Shown: positions 1 to 9,863, counted from the stretch's first letter. The stretch is DNA of 64,000 nt from Pelagomonas calceolata (GCA_918797485.1 CAKKNE010000005.1:3720001-3784000), one strand, 5' to 3'. Translations and numbers: made by a program. The notes: generated by a model from the letters alone, not told the origin.

Positions 1-799
1 ACTGGTGGCCGCCCTTGCGATAAGGCAGGTCGAAGGCCTCCATCACCAGCACATCCGACGAGCGGTCGATATTCCTGGTCACTCTTTTCTCGTCGCCGAG
101 CGACGCCGTCAGCTTGATATGAGGCGTGTGCACGATGTGCTCGAGTTTCTGTAACCGCGACTCCTTCTGTAACTCAACGCATCGGACCAACGCCACCCGC
201 AAACAGTTCGGCTCGCGATGTAAACACGGGGCCACCGCTTCCTCGTCGACGAACCACCGCACACTATCCGCGTCGGGCGCCGCGTGAGTCTCATCATGAG
301 GAGTCATGGCGATCGTCGCGCAGACCTCGCCCGCCTTCACAGTATCAAGTTTTATCGGCACCGTGATCTCGTTGTCGCCTTCCTCAAGACCGTTTAGAGC
401 CACCTGCGCCTTGCCCAACAGCCGCGCCTTGCGCAGCGTTCTGAAGGAAAACACCTCGATGCGCAGCTTCGGCAGCTCTTTTATGGATATAGGCGCCTCG
501 AAGACGAAGCGCTCCCGTGTCCAGACCGGGTTCGACGTATGCTTCGCGACGCGCGTCCTCCTTGCGTCGGACAGGCGGCGGCCGTCGCGCAGCTGCACGA
601 TCGACAACACGCAAAACGGGTTCGGCGTTCCATGTTCCTCGCTCAGGTCGCGCGCGCGCGTGATGTCCACGACGACGCGGGCCGTCGTCGCCTTGCGCGG
701 CGGTTCGGGCTGCTTGGCTTCTTCTTCCTCGCTGTCGCTGCTGTCGTGCCGGTGCTGTGGCCTCTTTTTTGGGCTGGCGTCGGAATCGTCATCAATCAT
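1..799 (-). CDS. C2-domain protein, 3' part cut by the window edge
   Basis: An open frame runs from an ATG at 799 to the left edge (266 codons) without a stop, so the C-terminus lies outside. Residues 1-40 are acidic and low-complexity. Residues about 42-155 look like a C2 domain, a beta-sandwich that usually binds membranes in a calcium-dependent way: a VVVDITRARDL strand, then GTPNPFCVL where most C2 domains have GxSDPYV, then HTSNPVW and RIEVF. The Asp of the SDP motif is replaced, so calcium binding may be weak or lost. A second C2-like segment may begin near residue 205 (LRVALVRCVEL). It is transcribed away from the gene at 1104. A TATATATA stretch at 823-830 lies 24 nt upstream of the ATG, close for a TATA box unless the leader is very short. 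The C2 assignment is by pattern; the cellular role is unknown. Confidence 0.75.
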   Translation of the reverse strand, partial: MIDDDSDASPKKRPQHRHDSSDSEEEEAKQPEPPRKATTARVVVDITRARDLSEEHGTPNPFCVLSIVQLRDGRRLSDARRTRVAKHTSNPVWTRERFVFEAPISIKELPKLRIEVFSFRTLRKARLLGKAQVALNGLEEGDNEITVPIKLDTVKAGEVCATIAMTPHDETHAAPDADSVRWFVDEEAVAPCLHREPNCLRVALVRCVELQKESRLQKLEHIVHTPHIKLTASLGDEKRVTRNIDRSSDVLVMEAFDLPYRKGGHQ

Positions 800-910
800 T
801 GTTGGGCTGCCCTTTTACGTGCTATATATACGCGATTGCTATGTCGGCAGCATGTCCACACTTTCACTGTGGCTGCCCCGCATCCGGCGCTGTAAAAGCG
901 CTGTTGATTT

Positions 911-934
911 GCTAGTGTGTGTCGACACGCTAGG
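911..934. promoter_or_regulatory. Palindromic promoter motif, copy 1
   Basis: Lies in the 304-nt divergent gap 800-1103. Read on the minus strand it is CCTAGCG, a 9-nt spacer and ACACTAGC. It sits 112 nt from the C2 start and 170 nt from the next plus-strand start. The role is inferred from its recurrence in start regions. Confidence 0.55.
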
Positions 935-1103
935 TCTCGCTCGTCTTTAGTTTTTGCATCGCATTGATTGCAGGCGAGGCCCCAGGTGCCCGCATTGACC
1001 GCCAGAGTCACAGCAGTGATCAGAGCTGTCGCAGCGCGCAAGCGATTGTACCCCGTGCCGCGCGAATAGCACCAGCAATAGCATCCGTGCGGCAGCCTGC
1101 TGC

Positions 1104-1283
1104 ATGAGCAGCACGCGCAAGCTAGCAAGACTGGCCGCCCCCGTCGTCTGCGCGGCCTACGTGACCTACGTAGCAATAGATAGAGGCTACTACCACATCG
1201 AGCGCCGCAAGGAGCTCGACGCCGCGACGGCGCGCGCGAAGGCGGAGGCTGCTAGAAGAGTAGCGGCCGACGAGCGGCGATGA
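1104..1283 (+). CDS. Small single-TM protein (59 aa), uncertain
   Basis: Short ORF starting MSSTRKLARL, with one hydrophobic stretch at about residues 8-24 followed by a basic and acidic helix rich in Arg, Ala and Glu. Such a layout is common in small organelle-membrane subunits, but no family is recognised. Its stop codon overlaps the start of the next ORF by 4 nt (ATGA at 1280-1283), which is unusual for a eukaryote. It may be a real small protein, an upstream ORF controlling the next gene, or the first part of a spliced gene whose intron was not found. Confidence 0.35.
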   Translation: MSSTRKLARLAAPVVCAAYVTYVAIDRGYYHIERRKELDAATARAKAEAARRVAADERR

Positions 1284-1591
1284 CGCCGATAAAACTCTTG
1301 ACAATCATCGCTCTAACGACCGCGAAGAACCAGAACCGCGACCGAGCCTTCCGCGCGCGGCGCCGCGAGTGCGAGACGCAAACGTGCGCCGGCATGCAGC
1401 CCGGGACGAATATGAACTGCGTGAACGCGTGCATCTCCCAGTCGTGTTTCGATGAGATCTACGCGGAGGAGCCCCTCGAGGACGGCGAGGTCGACTCGAA
1501 ACGATCGAGGTTGTTCCAGAGCTGCGCGCGGAAGTCACTAGTTGCCGAAAGGGAGAAACGAAGGAGGGAGGAGCGCGCCGAGGAGACATAA
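1280..1591 (+). CDS. Small cysteine-rich conserved-type protein (103 aa)
   Basis: The N-terminus KLLTIIALTTA could be a short signal peptide. The middle has regularly spaced cysteines (CETQTC, NCVNACISQSC), then the acidic motif EEPLEDGEVD, a further Cys (FQSC) and a basic tail. The NCVxxC plus PLE-x-GE-x-D pattern resembles a small eukaryotic family that I recall as DUF4787; this is from memory and unchecked. The cysteines suggest a disulfide-bonded or lumenal protein. Its stop is 11 nt from the stop of the convergent EF-hand gene, so the two 3' ends must overlap. Confidence 0.6.
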   Translation: MTPIKLLTIIALTTAKNQNRDRAFRARRRECETQTCAGMQPGTNMNCVNACISQSCFDEIYAEEPLEDGEVDSKRSRLFQSCARKSLVAEREKRRREERAEET

Positions 1592-1602
1592 GTTACAGAT
1601 AC

Positions 1603-2349
1603 TTAGACATCGCCCGGCGCCTTCATCATAGGAGGGTGCCAGCCCTCCTCGTCCGGTAAAGCTGACTTCCTCCTTTTAGGATCGGGCACGACGTCGTGGA
1701 TCAATAGGAACGTGTGGTACGTCTGGCAACTTTCTAGATCTTTCCGTTCGCATAGTTTCTGTAAATGCTTCAAGTAATAAGCACAGACCTCGTCCTTCGA
1801 GACCCGCGTCCTATAATCTTTTTTATATGAATCATATAGAGCATCACTCCACTCCGTCAAGGTATCCGAATCGGGCGGTTCGCCGCGCCGCGCGTACTTC
1901 GTTATTCCAGTCAGCGTCGTCCCGAAGAGCACCATGACCTCCGTATGACTCAAACTTTTTTGGTGGTTAAAGTCAAATAAATCAAAGATGAACGACAATT
2001 TCTCGTCGATACTCCCGATGCACACGACGGCGAAGGCCGCCCACACTTCCAATACATTAACTCGGATCTCCTTGAATTTACCGCCAGCCCCAGTAGGTCC
2101 ATCGGTCGTGTTCGACCGCTCGTCCGCGAACCTCGGGAAGATCGTGTCGATGACAATGTCCTTCGTCGGCGAGGGGTCCGGCAGGACCTCCTCAAAAACG
2201 CCTCGGAGCTGCTTCTCGCTTGCCGCAAACGACCACTGGTCGCTCGCTCGTTTCTGGTACTCGTTCCGCAAGGCCTTCACCTCGTCGAGCCACCAGGTCA
2301 CGGGGTCGGCGGGCACGACCTCCATCTTGAGGGACGGGACGTTGCCCAT
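1603..2349 (-). CDS. EF-hand protein with N-myristoylation motif
   Basis: 248 residues from the chosen start MGNVPSLK. An in-frame ATG lies 7 codons upstream, but starting at MGNVPS gives Gly2 and Ser6, the classical N-myristoyltransferase signal, as in neuronal calcium sensors and calcineurin B. An EF-hand loop is visible at about residue 126 (DFNHQKSLSHTE: Asp1, Asn3, Gln5, Glu12), degenerate in the middle. The flanking helices (SFIFDLF) fit the family, and other EF-hands are too degenerate to place. Likely a membrane-associated calcium sensor; the target is unknown. No intron is needed. Confidence 0.75.
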   Translation of the reverse strand: MGNVPSLKMEVVPADPVTWWLDEVKALRNEYQKRASDQWSFAASEKQLRGVFEEVLPDPSPTKDIVIDTIFPRFADERSNTTDGPTGAGGKFKEIRVNVLEVWAAFAVVCIGSIDEKLSFIFDLFDFNHQKSLSHTEVMVLFGTTLTGITKYARRGEPPDSDTLTEWSDALYDSYKKDYRTRVSKDEVCAYYLKHLQKLCERKDLESCQTYHTFLLIHDVVPDPKRRKSALPDEEGWHPPMMKAPGDV

Positions 2350-2552
2350 GGCTCTGTGGGGGGCTGCCAATATTGGTGCTGCCCTTAAATTTGTTTTGTT
2401 GGAGCGGCCCGACGACTTCGGCGTTGGACTTCGTAAGCTCGCGCGTCGATGGCGTACAGCTCAAACGCGTCAAGCTCGACGCCGTCGATGCGAGCGGGGC
2501 AGCCGTTCGTAAGCCGCAGCGTACAGCGCTCGATTCACGATTACGAATTCGA

Positions 2553-2578
2553 GCTAGCGGCCTGTGTAAGACACTAGC
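2553..2578. promoter_or_regulatory. Palindromic promoter motif, copy 2
   Basis: In the 383-nt head-to-tail gap 2350-2732, 204 nt upstream of the EF-hand start. Arms are GCTAGCG and ACACTAGC with an 11-nt spacer ending GTAAG. It is followed 7 nt later by a 33-nt module shared with 23657-23689. Confidence 0.55.
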
Positions 2579-2585
2579 AGCGCGG

Positions 2586-2618
2586 AGGGCTCCGCTCACG
2601 AGTCCTAGCACCGTAACA
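2586..2618. repeat. 33-nt intergenic module, copy 1
   Basis: Starts AGGGCTCCGC and ends TCCTAGCACCGTAACA. It matches 23657-23689 at 31 of 33 positions. Both copies sit just beyond a palindromic motif in a head-to-tail gap between two minus-strand genes. Function unknown. Confidence 0.6.
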
Positions 2619-2732
2619 GATAACCGGCGCGGACGGTAACATAAATAAGGAGGCCAGAAGACATCTACCTGCACGGCAAGCGCCCGAGACGTCCGACGAG
2701 ACGCGCGTCGCGGAAAGACTACTACACAAAAC

Positions 2733-4566
2733 TTACCCCCCGCCCTTCGCGCGTTCGGCGGCGATCGCTCGTTTCAATTCGGCGATCTCCGCCTCGGCCG
2801 CGAGCTCGTCCGAGTCCTCGAAGGCCGAGTCCTCGTCCACTGATGATGCGCCGCGGCGCACGCTCGTGAGCTGGTCGAAATGCTGTTCAGTGCGCCGCCT
2901 ATCTCTCCGCAGGCTCTCGGTCTGGCCTGGGCGTCTAGCACGCCTTCTACGAGGCGCGCCTCCGTAGGCCGCGGCCTCGGCGCGCCGTTTCTGTTCGACG
3001 ACGTAGGCCCGCTTCTTCTTGTGGGACAGCGAGCGAGGCCGCCGCTTCGAGGGAGACGGCTGTTCCTCGTCCTCAGCAGGCAATAAAGGAGGCAGCTTGT
3101 CCACGCGTCGCCGCTGACCGAGCTTCCGCGGCTTGCGGCGCGCGGGCTTCATGTCCTCCAGTCTCTCTTTCGAAACGGGCGTGAACTGCCGCTCTTTCGC
3201 GGAATTGGGCAGCATCGTGCGCTTCTTCCGCGTGTAGCCCCTTCGTAAAGTTGTGACAACCGGTTTCCTTGCTAAGTCACTCAAGTGACTACCGTAGGGG
3301 TCCAGCTTGAGCGGCACGGCGGCCCTCATTAATAACTCTGATTTCGCCATGCGATCCCTCAGCACCGAAGAAGGCCGTTCGACCTTGTCCTCGATGACGA
3401 CCGGAGCCTCTTCTTTGAGATGCCGTCGTTCCTTCGCACGCGCCGGACCCAGCTGCAAGCAGGGCTCCAGCTCGACGCCCTTCCGATGCGTATGCGAATA
3501 TTGAGCAATGCTCATGTAATCTGAGAAATCTTGGTCGAAGAACTGCGTACAAAAAACACAAAGTCGGATCGGCTCGTAGCGTTTTGATATCGCGAACCTA
3601 GGATCGTTTGGAGGAAATGGGGCATTGTGTTGTGATCTCCATTCTGCCACCTGATGAAAAGAAGCCACACCCAGTAAACATCGCCCGCGAAATTCCCGCT
3701 CGCAACACCCGCAAGGAGTATATTTTGCTCGTAGTTCCGCCTCCTTGTCGATGAGAACGGAAGCTTCATCCCTGTCAACGCGGTGTTCATCAATAGAACC
3801 TGTGTGGAAATCAAAATTTTACGGCGCGTTCGTGCTGAATCATCGCGTCGTCCTCCACGCCATCGACGCGACGCCTGCTCGATGGCGTGGCGATGCCGGT
3901 TCCTCGCCGCTCGACCGAGCCAGCGCGGCCGCGTCATCGCCGAGAAATGTCTTAGTGAAGAATTGTCGGGTGCACCCGACGCACTGGTTGATTTCCACAC
4001 AGAATAGAACCATCCTCACATCTCTTCCGGATGAGGATCGTCTCCGAGTCCTCGATCTCTTCCTGTTGAATTTGCACTCTTCTACGCATGGTCGCGTACT
4101 GCTTGCGCATAATCGCGGCATTTTCCTCGTTCCGGTCCCTTTGCAGGACTTGCGCGAACAGGTCGCCCTTGAGAACTTTGGCGTCTTGCTTCGTTTCATA
4201 GGATTGCTTCTCGTGCTTCAAACGGCGTCGGGCGCGCGACGCTAATCGAGGCGCCTCTAGTCTCCTCGCTTCTCGGAAGTCGTCGTCGAGTGCACTTTTC
4301 AAGGCGTCCGCGATGCGCTCTTCTAGATCATCACCAGCAGGTAATTCCTCGATATGCACGACATCCGTAGCTAGCTCGTGGATCCGCGCTTCGGCCGCGT
4401 TGCGCCCCGTCCTCAGGTCGACGAGGACGTAGCGGCCATGAGAGAACGTGCCGAACCGCGTCCGCGGCGCCGGCGTGCCACAAATGATACATTTGGGCGC
4501 TCGCACGGGGTTCGTACACGAATTACAGATGTCGCAGCGCCAGACGTGGTTGGTGCGACGGGACAT
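2733..4566 (-). CDS. RanBP2-type zinc-finger / coiled-coil protein (540 aa)
   Basis: Two exons, complement 4011-4566 and 2733-3799, split by an introner (intron 3800-4010). They join in frame as CEDG-SIDEHR and sum to 541 codons with the stop. The N-terminus MSRRTNHVWRCDIC followed by APKCIICG is a RanBP2/NZF-like zinc finger (Trp9; Cys11, 14, 26 and 29), a fold used to bind ubiquitin, RNA or proteins. A long charged coiled coil follows. Next come two CxxC pairs (PCGCCEREF and LCVFCTQFF) that may form a second zinc site, then a basic Arg/Lys-rich tail suggestive of nuclear or nucleic-acid association. No orthologue is recognised. It is divergent from XPA. Confidence 0.75.
3800..4002 (-). mobile_element. 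A-type introner with perfect TIRs and 8-bp TSD
   Basis: 203-bp element. The left end CTGTGTGGAAATCAA and right end TTGATTTCCACACAG are a perfect 15-bp inverted repeat. The flanks AATAGAAC at 3792-3799 and 4003-4010 are a perfect 8-bp target-site duplication. Read in the gene's direction, one TSD copy (GTTCTATT) supplies the GT donor and the element's end supplies CACACAG. Removing 3800-4010 restores the uninterrupted reading frame exactly. This is the cleanest copy in the window. Confidence 0.95.
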
Positions 4567-4822
4567 GGTCGTGGGGCAGCCCCCTGGCGTCGGTGTCTGG
4601 GCTTGTCGTCGGGTCACGCGGTTGTGGAGGGCCGGTCTTGGCCTCACGTTGCGTCGGGTTGCATCGTGGCTGCGCGCGCGGCGCGGTACAGCGCTTTTTT
4701 GGTTTGCCGCTGTGCTGCCACTCGGCGCTCCAAGCAGCACGAGATCGAACGTCGTCGGAGGTAGTTCCGGGGGCGGCGCGTGCGGGAGACCCTCCATATG
4801 ACTCCTGGGCCAAGCGAACTCA

Positions 4823-4844
4823 GCTAGCGCCGTAAGACACTAGC
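4823..4844. promoter_or_regulatory. Palindromic promoter motif, copy 3
   Basis: In the 600-nt divergent gap 4567-5166 between the zinc-finger gene and XPA, 257 and 323 nt from the two starts. Arms GCTAGCG and ACACTAGC, spacer CCGTAAG. Confidence 0.55.
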
Positions 4845-4974
4845 AAAATTTGGCAAGCAGGCAAAGAAGGCATAAAAAAGCGCCCCAGTCCTCGTACACT
4901 CGCGCTAAATCCGTGGAGCTCTCCTCCATCAATAACAACCCCCTACAGCGTGTACCCGCGGCGACGGCACAAGC

Positions 4975-5055
4975 ACTCAACACAGCTCTCCACAAGAGCA
5001 CAGCACTCACAGCACAGCTCTCCACAAGGAGAGCACAGCGCGCCGCACAGCTCTC
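4975..5055. repeat. Degenerate tandem repeat upstream of XPA
   Basis: Two near-copies of ACAGCTCTCCACAAG, each followed by GAGCACAGC, plus a partial third copy. It lies in the probable XPA leader or promoter. No coding potential is evident. Confidence 0.5.
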
Positions 5056-5166
5056 GAGCGCACCAATCGATGCCCCTGTTGCGGAGTTGGTCGTTGTGGC
5101 GCTCGATCCTGCCGATTCTAGCCGGACCGGCCTTCTGCCTGCTCACCGTCGAGGCCTTCCGAGGCG

Positions 5167-5643
5167 ATGGACGCGGACCAGAAGCAAAGGATCGCAGCCA
5201 ACAAGGCGGCAGCTTTGGCGAAGCTCGCCGCGAAGAAGAAGCGTAAGTCCGACCAGGCAGCGACGCAACCCAAAAAGCCGCGCACGGCCGACGACTGCGA
5301 TACGTGCGGTGCTTTGGCCGACGCCGCGTTTCGCACTGCGTTTTCCATCCAAACGTGCAATGCGTGCCGGCGACGCGACCCTTCCCTCGACCTGCTCAAC
5401 GCGACGGACGCGGCGCGAACTTATTTGCTGCCCCAGGCCACGCTCAAATGTTTACCTACGTTAGAGCGGGAGAACCCGCGCCAGCCGACGTGGACGCCGA
5501 TGCGGCTGTTTCTGCGGCGGCATCTGGTGGAACACGCCAATAGACGGTGGGGCGACGAGGCTGGCTTGGAAGCGGAGCGGAGGCGCCGCGCCGCGGCGAA
5601 GGTGAAAAGGGATGACGCGAAGGCGAAGGACTTCTTTAGCTAA
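5167..5643 (+). CDS. XPA: DNA repair protein XPA homologue
   Basis: 158 residues, shorter than animal XPA (about 270). XPA is the scaffold of nucleotide excision repair in the nucleus, verifying damage with RPA and TFIIH. A Lys-rich N-terminus (AAKKKRK, a likely nuclear signal) precedes the zinc finger CDTCG ... CNACRRRD. The XPA C-terminal DNA-binding fold follows: DLLNATDAARTYLLP, then NPRQPTWTPMRLFLRR and HANRRWGDEAGLEAERRRR. The long N-terminal ERCC1/RPA-binding regions and C-terminal TFIIH-binding region of animal XPA are missing or minimal. Single exon. Its stop is 13 nt from the stop of the convergent USP48 gene. Confidence 0.92.
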   Translation: MDADQKQRIAANKAAALAKLAAKKKRKSDQAATQPKKPRTADDCDTCGALADAAFRTAFSIQTCNACRRRDPSLDLLNATDAARTYLLPQATLKCLPTLERENPRQPTWTPMRLFLRRHLVEHANRRWGDEAGLEAERRRRAAAKVKRDDAKAKDFFS

Positions 5644-5656
5644 TTCATGTTAGTAT

Positions 5657-8600
5657 TCAAACCTCCTGCGAACTTTCCTCCTCCTCGCGCGACGGCGCCG
5701 GCGCGCCGCCACCGAGCAGCGTCCCCGCAAAGCCCGTCTCGGCCTCGCGCTCCGCCTTGCCGCGCTTGCCCGCGTGGGGCGGCGCCTTGGCGTCCGCGGC
5801 GTAGAACACGAGCTCGTCGAGCGTCGCCGCGCCGGGGACCTCGTCGGCGACATCCACAATACGCGCGTAGAGCGCGTCGCGCGCGCGCACGCCCGACTGT
5901 CGTAATGTTAACGCCGCGTCGAGCTCGCCGCCGCCGCGCGCCAGCAGTATTATGGCTTTCGCCGCCGCGTTCTTCCGCCTGCGTTGATGTCAAGGGTTAC
6001 GCAGCGGTCGCGGCGACGGCGTAAAAAAGGACGCAGGAAAGCACTTTTTGCCGCCGTCCATCATCTCGGGGAAAGCCTCGCAGAGCTTGAGCAGCAACAA
6101 ACCGACGCGGTCCTCACTTCCGAGCCGGACGGTCTCGAAGGTCCGCGCCGCCGGCGCGCGGCTCGACCGCCGCGACCGCCTCCTCGAATCGCCGCGCTCG
6201 ACCGCGACCGCTATATCATCATCGAAGGCGTCGTCGAGCACGTCCGCGGCCGGCGGCGAGTCCGACGCGCCGAGCTTGCAGACGCGGATCGGCGCCTCGT
6301 CGTACTCGTCGCGCGCCGCGCAGTGCCGTTCCACGGCTTGCCGCGCGCCATCGTCGCAGACCCGGTCCGCCACGCGCCAGCCGTCGGGGTCCGCGTAGAC
6401 GCGCAGGGCGCCGCCGGGCGTCGCGTCGTCGTAGTGCGCGCAGAGGCCGGCGTACTCGTCCTCGGAGACGGCCTCGTAGGACGCGTCGCGGCCGCGGTGG
6501 GCTTCGTCGAAGGCGTCGAGCGCCGAGGTCGCCGCAGACTCGTCGGGATTCCCGCGCACGCAGTCGTAGACGACGGTGTCAACCTCCCGCGCGGCCTCGA
6601 TCGCCTCCGCGACGGCGGCGGCGTCGTCGCCGCGGCGCCGCGTCGCGTCCGGCGCGCCGGGGCCGGCCAGGCGCAGCAGGCGGTCGAGCCAGAGCGGCGC
6701 CCAGACGAGCTGCGCCGCCGCGTCGCCGAACGCGCCGGGCCGCGGGCCGTGCAGCCGGTGGTAGGCGCGCCACCGCGCGAGCCAGAACCGCGGCACGAGC
6801 CGGAAGGCCGGCATATCAGCCTCAGCGTCCGCGGCGGCGATCCAGGCCCGCGCCGTCCGCGGCCGCGCGGCGTCGGCCGGCGCCGCGGGCGCGAGGACGC
6901 CGAACGCCGCCGCCGCGTCGTCGACCGACGGCGGCGCGGGCTGGTTCCGCGTCGACGAGCCGCGCCGCTTCGGCGCCGGCGCGGCCCGCTCGAGCAGCGC
7001 GCCGAGCGCCGGGCACGCGTCGAGCTCGCCGTCGCGCAGCTGCCGCTGCTCCTTGCGCTGCTCCTGCGTGCCCGCGCAGTCGACGCAGGCGGGCGCGTCC
7101 CAGACGAGCTGCGTCGACCGGGGGAAGCGCGCCTGGACCTCGCGCCATAATTCCTCGTCGACGCGGAGCGGCTTCGGGTTGCACCGCGGCTTGAGCAGGC
7201 CGTGCGGACATTTAATTTTTGCGTTGCAGTCGACGTCCGAGCCGCTCAGCACGCCATGTGACGTCGTCGGCACGTCCATCTTCTTGAGCTCCGCGAGGAA
7301 CTGCTTCGCGACGACGCGTGTCCCATTTGGGGAAACGGACGCCGCCGACGCCTGGAGCCTCGCGAGGAGCGCGCGGCGCCGGTCGTATTCCGCCGTCGCG
7401 TTCGCGCGCTCGCCGGCGTCCGCCGCCGCGCACTGCCTACAGAAGCCGTTGTGCGCGTTGAGCGGCGTGTCGATGCTCGGCGGCTCGTCGCCGAAGAGGT
7501 CCGCGACGACGGCGTCGTAGACGTCCTGCCGCAGTACTTTGAAATGGTGGAGCTCCGCCGGTCTCAAACAATTGTGCTCGCAGAGCCGCGGCGCTCTTAC
7601 CAAGCGTTTCACCCACGGCAGCGCGCCGGTCTCCGCCGGCATCTCGCCGGCATCGGGGTCCGCCCAGACGACGCCGCCCCCGTTCACGACCGCCGTGGCG
7701 TCGTCGTCCGAGTCCTCGGCCATGTTCACGACACCGTCCGCGTCCGCCGCGCCGGCCTTGGCCGCGCCCTTGGGCTTGACGCCCGCGACCCACGCCTCGA
7801 GCGCGTCCGTCTCCAATAACGCAATATCGCCCGCGAACTCGGGCACGACGCCGTCGCTCGACGTGCGCGCCGGCGTCGCCGCATTTGAACCGCCGAAGAG
7901 CCGCTCGTACGCCTCCCGCCGCCGCCGCACGCTCGCCTCGAGCCCCTCCTTGCCCTCGGTCCAGTCGGCCTTCGACGCGGCGTGCTCCGCGTCGAGGTTC
8001 TCGACGTGGTTCTTGGCACTTTCGGGCGGCGCCGCGGGTTGAGCAGCAGGCTGCCGCGCCGGCTGCCGGGCGCCGCGCCGCTTCTTCGGCGGGGGCTGCG
8101 TATTCAAACCTTGGCGCGCCTCGAACCACCGCCGCCGCACGTAGGCGAGCATGTAGGACTCGCTCGACCTCGGCGGCTTCTTCTTCTTGTCGCCCAGGAA
8201 CTCGTCGGGCGCGGAGAACGCCGTGACGCTGTCGTCGTCGAACTGGTGCCACTTGCTCGTCCGCCAGTCCTTGCAGCGCGCGACGTAGTGGCCGCCTGTG
8301 TGGCACGGACGCCGTCGCGAAACCGTCTCCGTTCACTCGCGAGGCGCGTCAGGTTCAAGTTCATTTTTCACGCTGAGTCGGCACCGTGGGCCGACTCTCC
8401 CCTATGGAGCACGAGTGCGCAGAGGTCGTAGTCCACGCTCGCGCCGTTCTCGTCGATTTTTATGGACGCCGTCGTCTCGATGGCGTCGCGGAGCTTCTTC
8501 TTCTCCCAGGTGACGCGGTCGTAGACGTAGCGTAATAATTGAACCTGGAGCACCGGGGGCGCCTTGACGATTTTCAATCGCCGCTCGGCGTCGACCTTTT

Positions 8601-9401
8601 TGCCGCATCGCTCGCAGTGGTACTGGTTGTCGCCCTCGAGCGACTCGGGGTTGAAGTGGCACCTGTGCGCGAATCAACCAGTGCGTCGGATGCCCACGAC
8701 GTCGCGTCGATGGCGCGGAGGACGTTTGATTTATGCGCCGAGCGGCACCGCACGCAGTCGCCGACGGAGCTCTGGCCCCGCAGCGCCACCTCGAGCTCGT
8801 CGAAGTCCGCCGCGCGCTCCGTGACGTTGTGGCACTCCGAGCACGTCGTCTCGTACGTCTGCTGGCCGCGGAAGACGTCGGCCACGAAGGTGTCGTCGCC
8901 GACGCACTCCTCGACCTTGGCCATGAAGAGCTTGCCGAACTCCTGCGGGTCCTGCTGCACCGACACCTCGAGGCCCAGCAGATCGGTGAGGACGTTCACG
9001 TCGCACGACGAGCGCTCGCCGACCTCGAGGTCCGCGAAGATCTTCTGCAGCGCGCTCACGACGGTCTCCTCGGCGTCGCTTCTTTGTGCTGTCGGCGTCC
9101 TATACAACGCGTCGCGGAACGCCGCGTTGTGGTAGAGCACCTGGACGAGCGACCCGAGGTAGCACGTCGCGCCGAGGTTGCGCAGCCCCGCCGGCACGTC
9201 CCCGCGGACGTTGTCGTTCGGATTATCCCCCAGCACCGCGAGCAGGCCCTTGGCCTCGCCCCAGACGGGGTTCGCCGCGTTCCGGATCTGCTCGCCCAGG
9301 CCGTAGACGCAGAGGCAGTTCGCGCCGCAGTTCTTTTTCGAGGTCTTCGAGGTCTTGTGGTCTTTGCGCGCGCAGGGTTCGCAGGTTTTGAGGGCTTCCA
9401 T
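5657..9401 (-). CDS. USP48: USP48-like ubiquitin carboxyl-terminal hydrolase (1167 aa)
   Basis: Four exons: complement 8749-9401, 8385-8662, 6045-8295 and 5657-5978; the CDS sums to 1168 codons. USPs are cysteine proteases that remove ubiquitin from proteins. The Cys box [16 protein letters not shown] is in exon 1, followed by [10 protein letters not shown] and zinc cysteines (TTCSECH, CVRC). Exon 2 continues [15 protein letters not shown], and the His box [11 protein letters not shown] spans the exon 2/3 junction. Exon 3 carries DUSP-type modules ([22 protein letters not shown]), a layout typical of USP48. The C-terminus is ubiquitin-like ([21 protein letters not shown], then [20 protein letters not shown], separated by intron 3). 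Long acidic and Ala-rich linkers sit between domains. The start is the ATG of [10 protein letters not shown]. Confidence 0.9.
5979..6044 (-). mobile_element. Short introner-like intron 3 of USP48 (66 nt)
   Basis: Donor GTGCTTTCC, acceptor CAACGCAG. It joins GGKK to RKNAAAK and restores the ubiquitin-like domain. The ends CTGCGT and ACGCAG are a short inverted repeat. Confidence 0.8.
8296..8384 (-). mobile_element. B-type introner, intron 2 of USP48 (89 nt)
   Basis: Donor GTGCCGACTCAGCG, acceptor GCCACACAG. It contains the family core GAAAAATGAACTTGAAC. Interrupts the catalytic His box between SAHG and GHY. Confidence 0.88.
8663..8740 (-). mobile_element. A-type introner, intron 1 of USP48
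   Basis: 78-bp element with ends CTGTGCGCGAATCAA and a decayed TTGATTTATGCGCCG. The target duplications AGTGGCAC and AGCGGCAC match at 7 of 8. The spliced intron is 8663-8748, with the donor GT in the duplication. Joins CVRC to HFNPESLEG. Confidence 0.88.
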
Positions 9402-9710
9402 CACGCCGCCTTGTTTTGAACGGCGCCGCGCTTTCTTTGCGACACCGCACGCGAGCGTCGCCCAGCGTTTGCTGCGGTACCACGCAGGGCGCGCAGAGCG
9501 TTCCGACTCGTAAATGGCCGCCGACGCGCGACGCCGCGTTCTACAGAGCAGCTTCCTGCGGCGCCACCTGCTGGGTGCTGCAGCCGCGCTGGCGGACTAT
9601 CGCTGCGGCTACGCTGTCCACTTATGCGTAACAAGTTTTTGCAATATCGCTGCACGTCCCAGCTGAGTAATGGAGCCAGATCCCGCGCGGCTTTTTCAGT
9701 TTTTGTGCGA

Positions 9711-9733
9711 GCTAGTATGTAAGCTACGCTAGG
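9711..9733. promoter_or_regulatory. Palindromic promoter motif, copy 4
   Basis: In the 462-nt divergent gap 9402-9863 between USP48 and the dehydrogenase. On the minus strand: CCTAGCG, 8-nt spacer, ATACTAGC, so the right arm has one mismatch. The rest of the gap shows nothing else. Confidence 0.45.
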
Positions 9734-9863
9734 TCCCTCCTTCTTGGTCGCTGCGGCTCAGCGCATCCACGAGCACTATTGCGTATTTCACGCTCGCTTA
9801 CATACGTTTCAAAGCGCACGAGTCGACGCAGCGGTCGGCGGCTCTCACACGCAGACCACAAGC

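Noticed and set aside
5984-7150. A 388-codon Arg-rich open frame on the plus strand
   Set aside because: Lies opposite USP48 exon 3. GC-rich codons keep the complementary frame open; no domain, and the opposite strand has clear DUSP motifs.
7437-8336. 299-codon minus-strand frame overlapping USP48
   Set aside because: It is the +1 frame of the USP48 coding exon, Arg-rich and without family resemblance.
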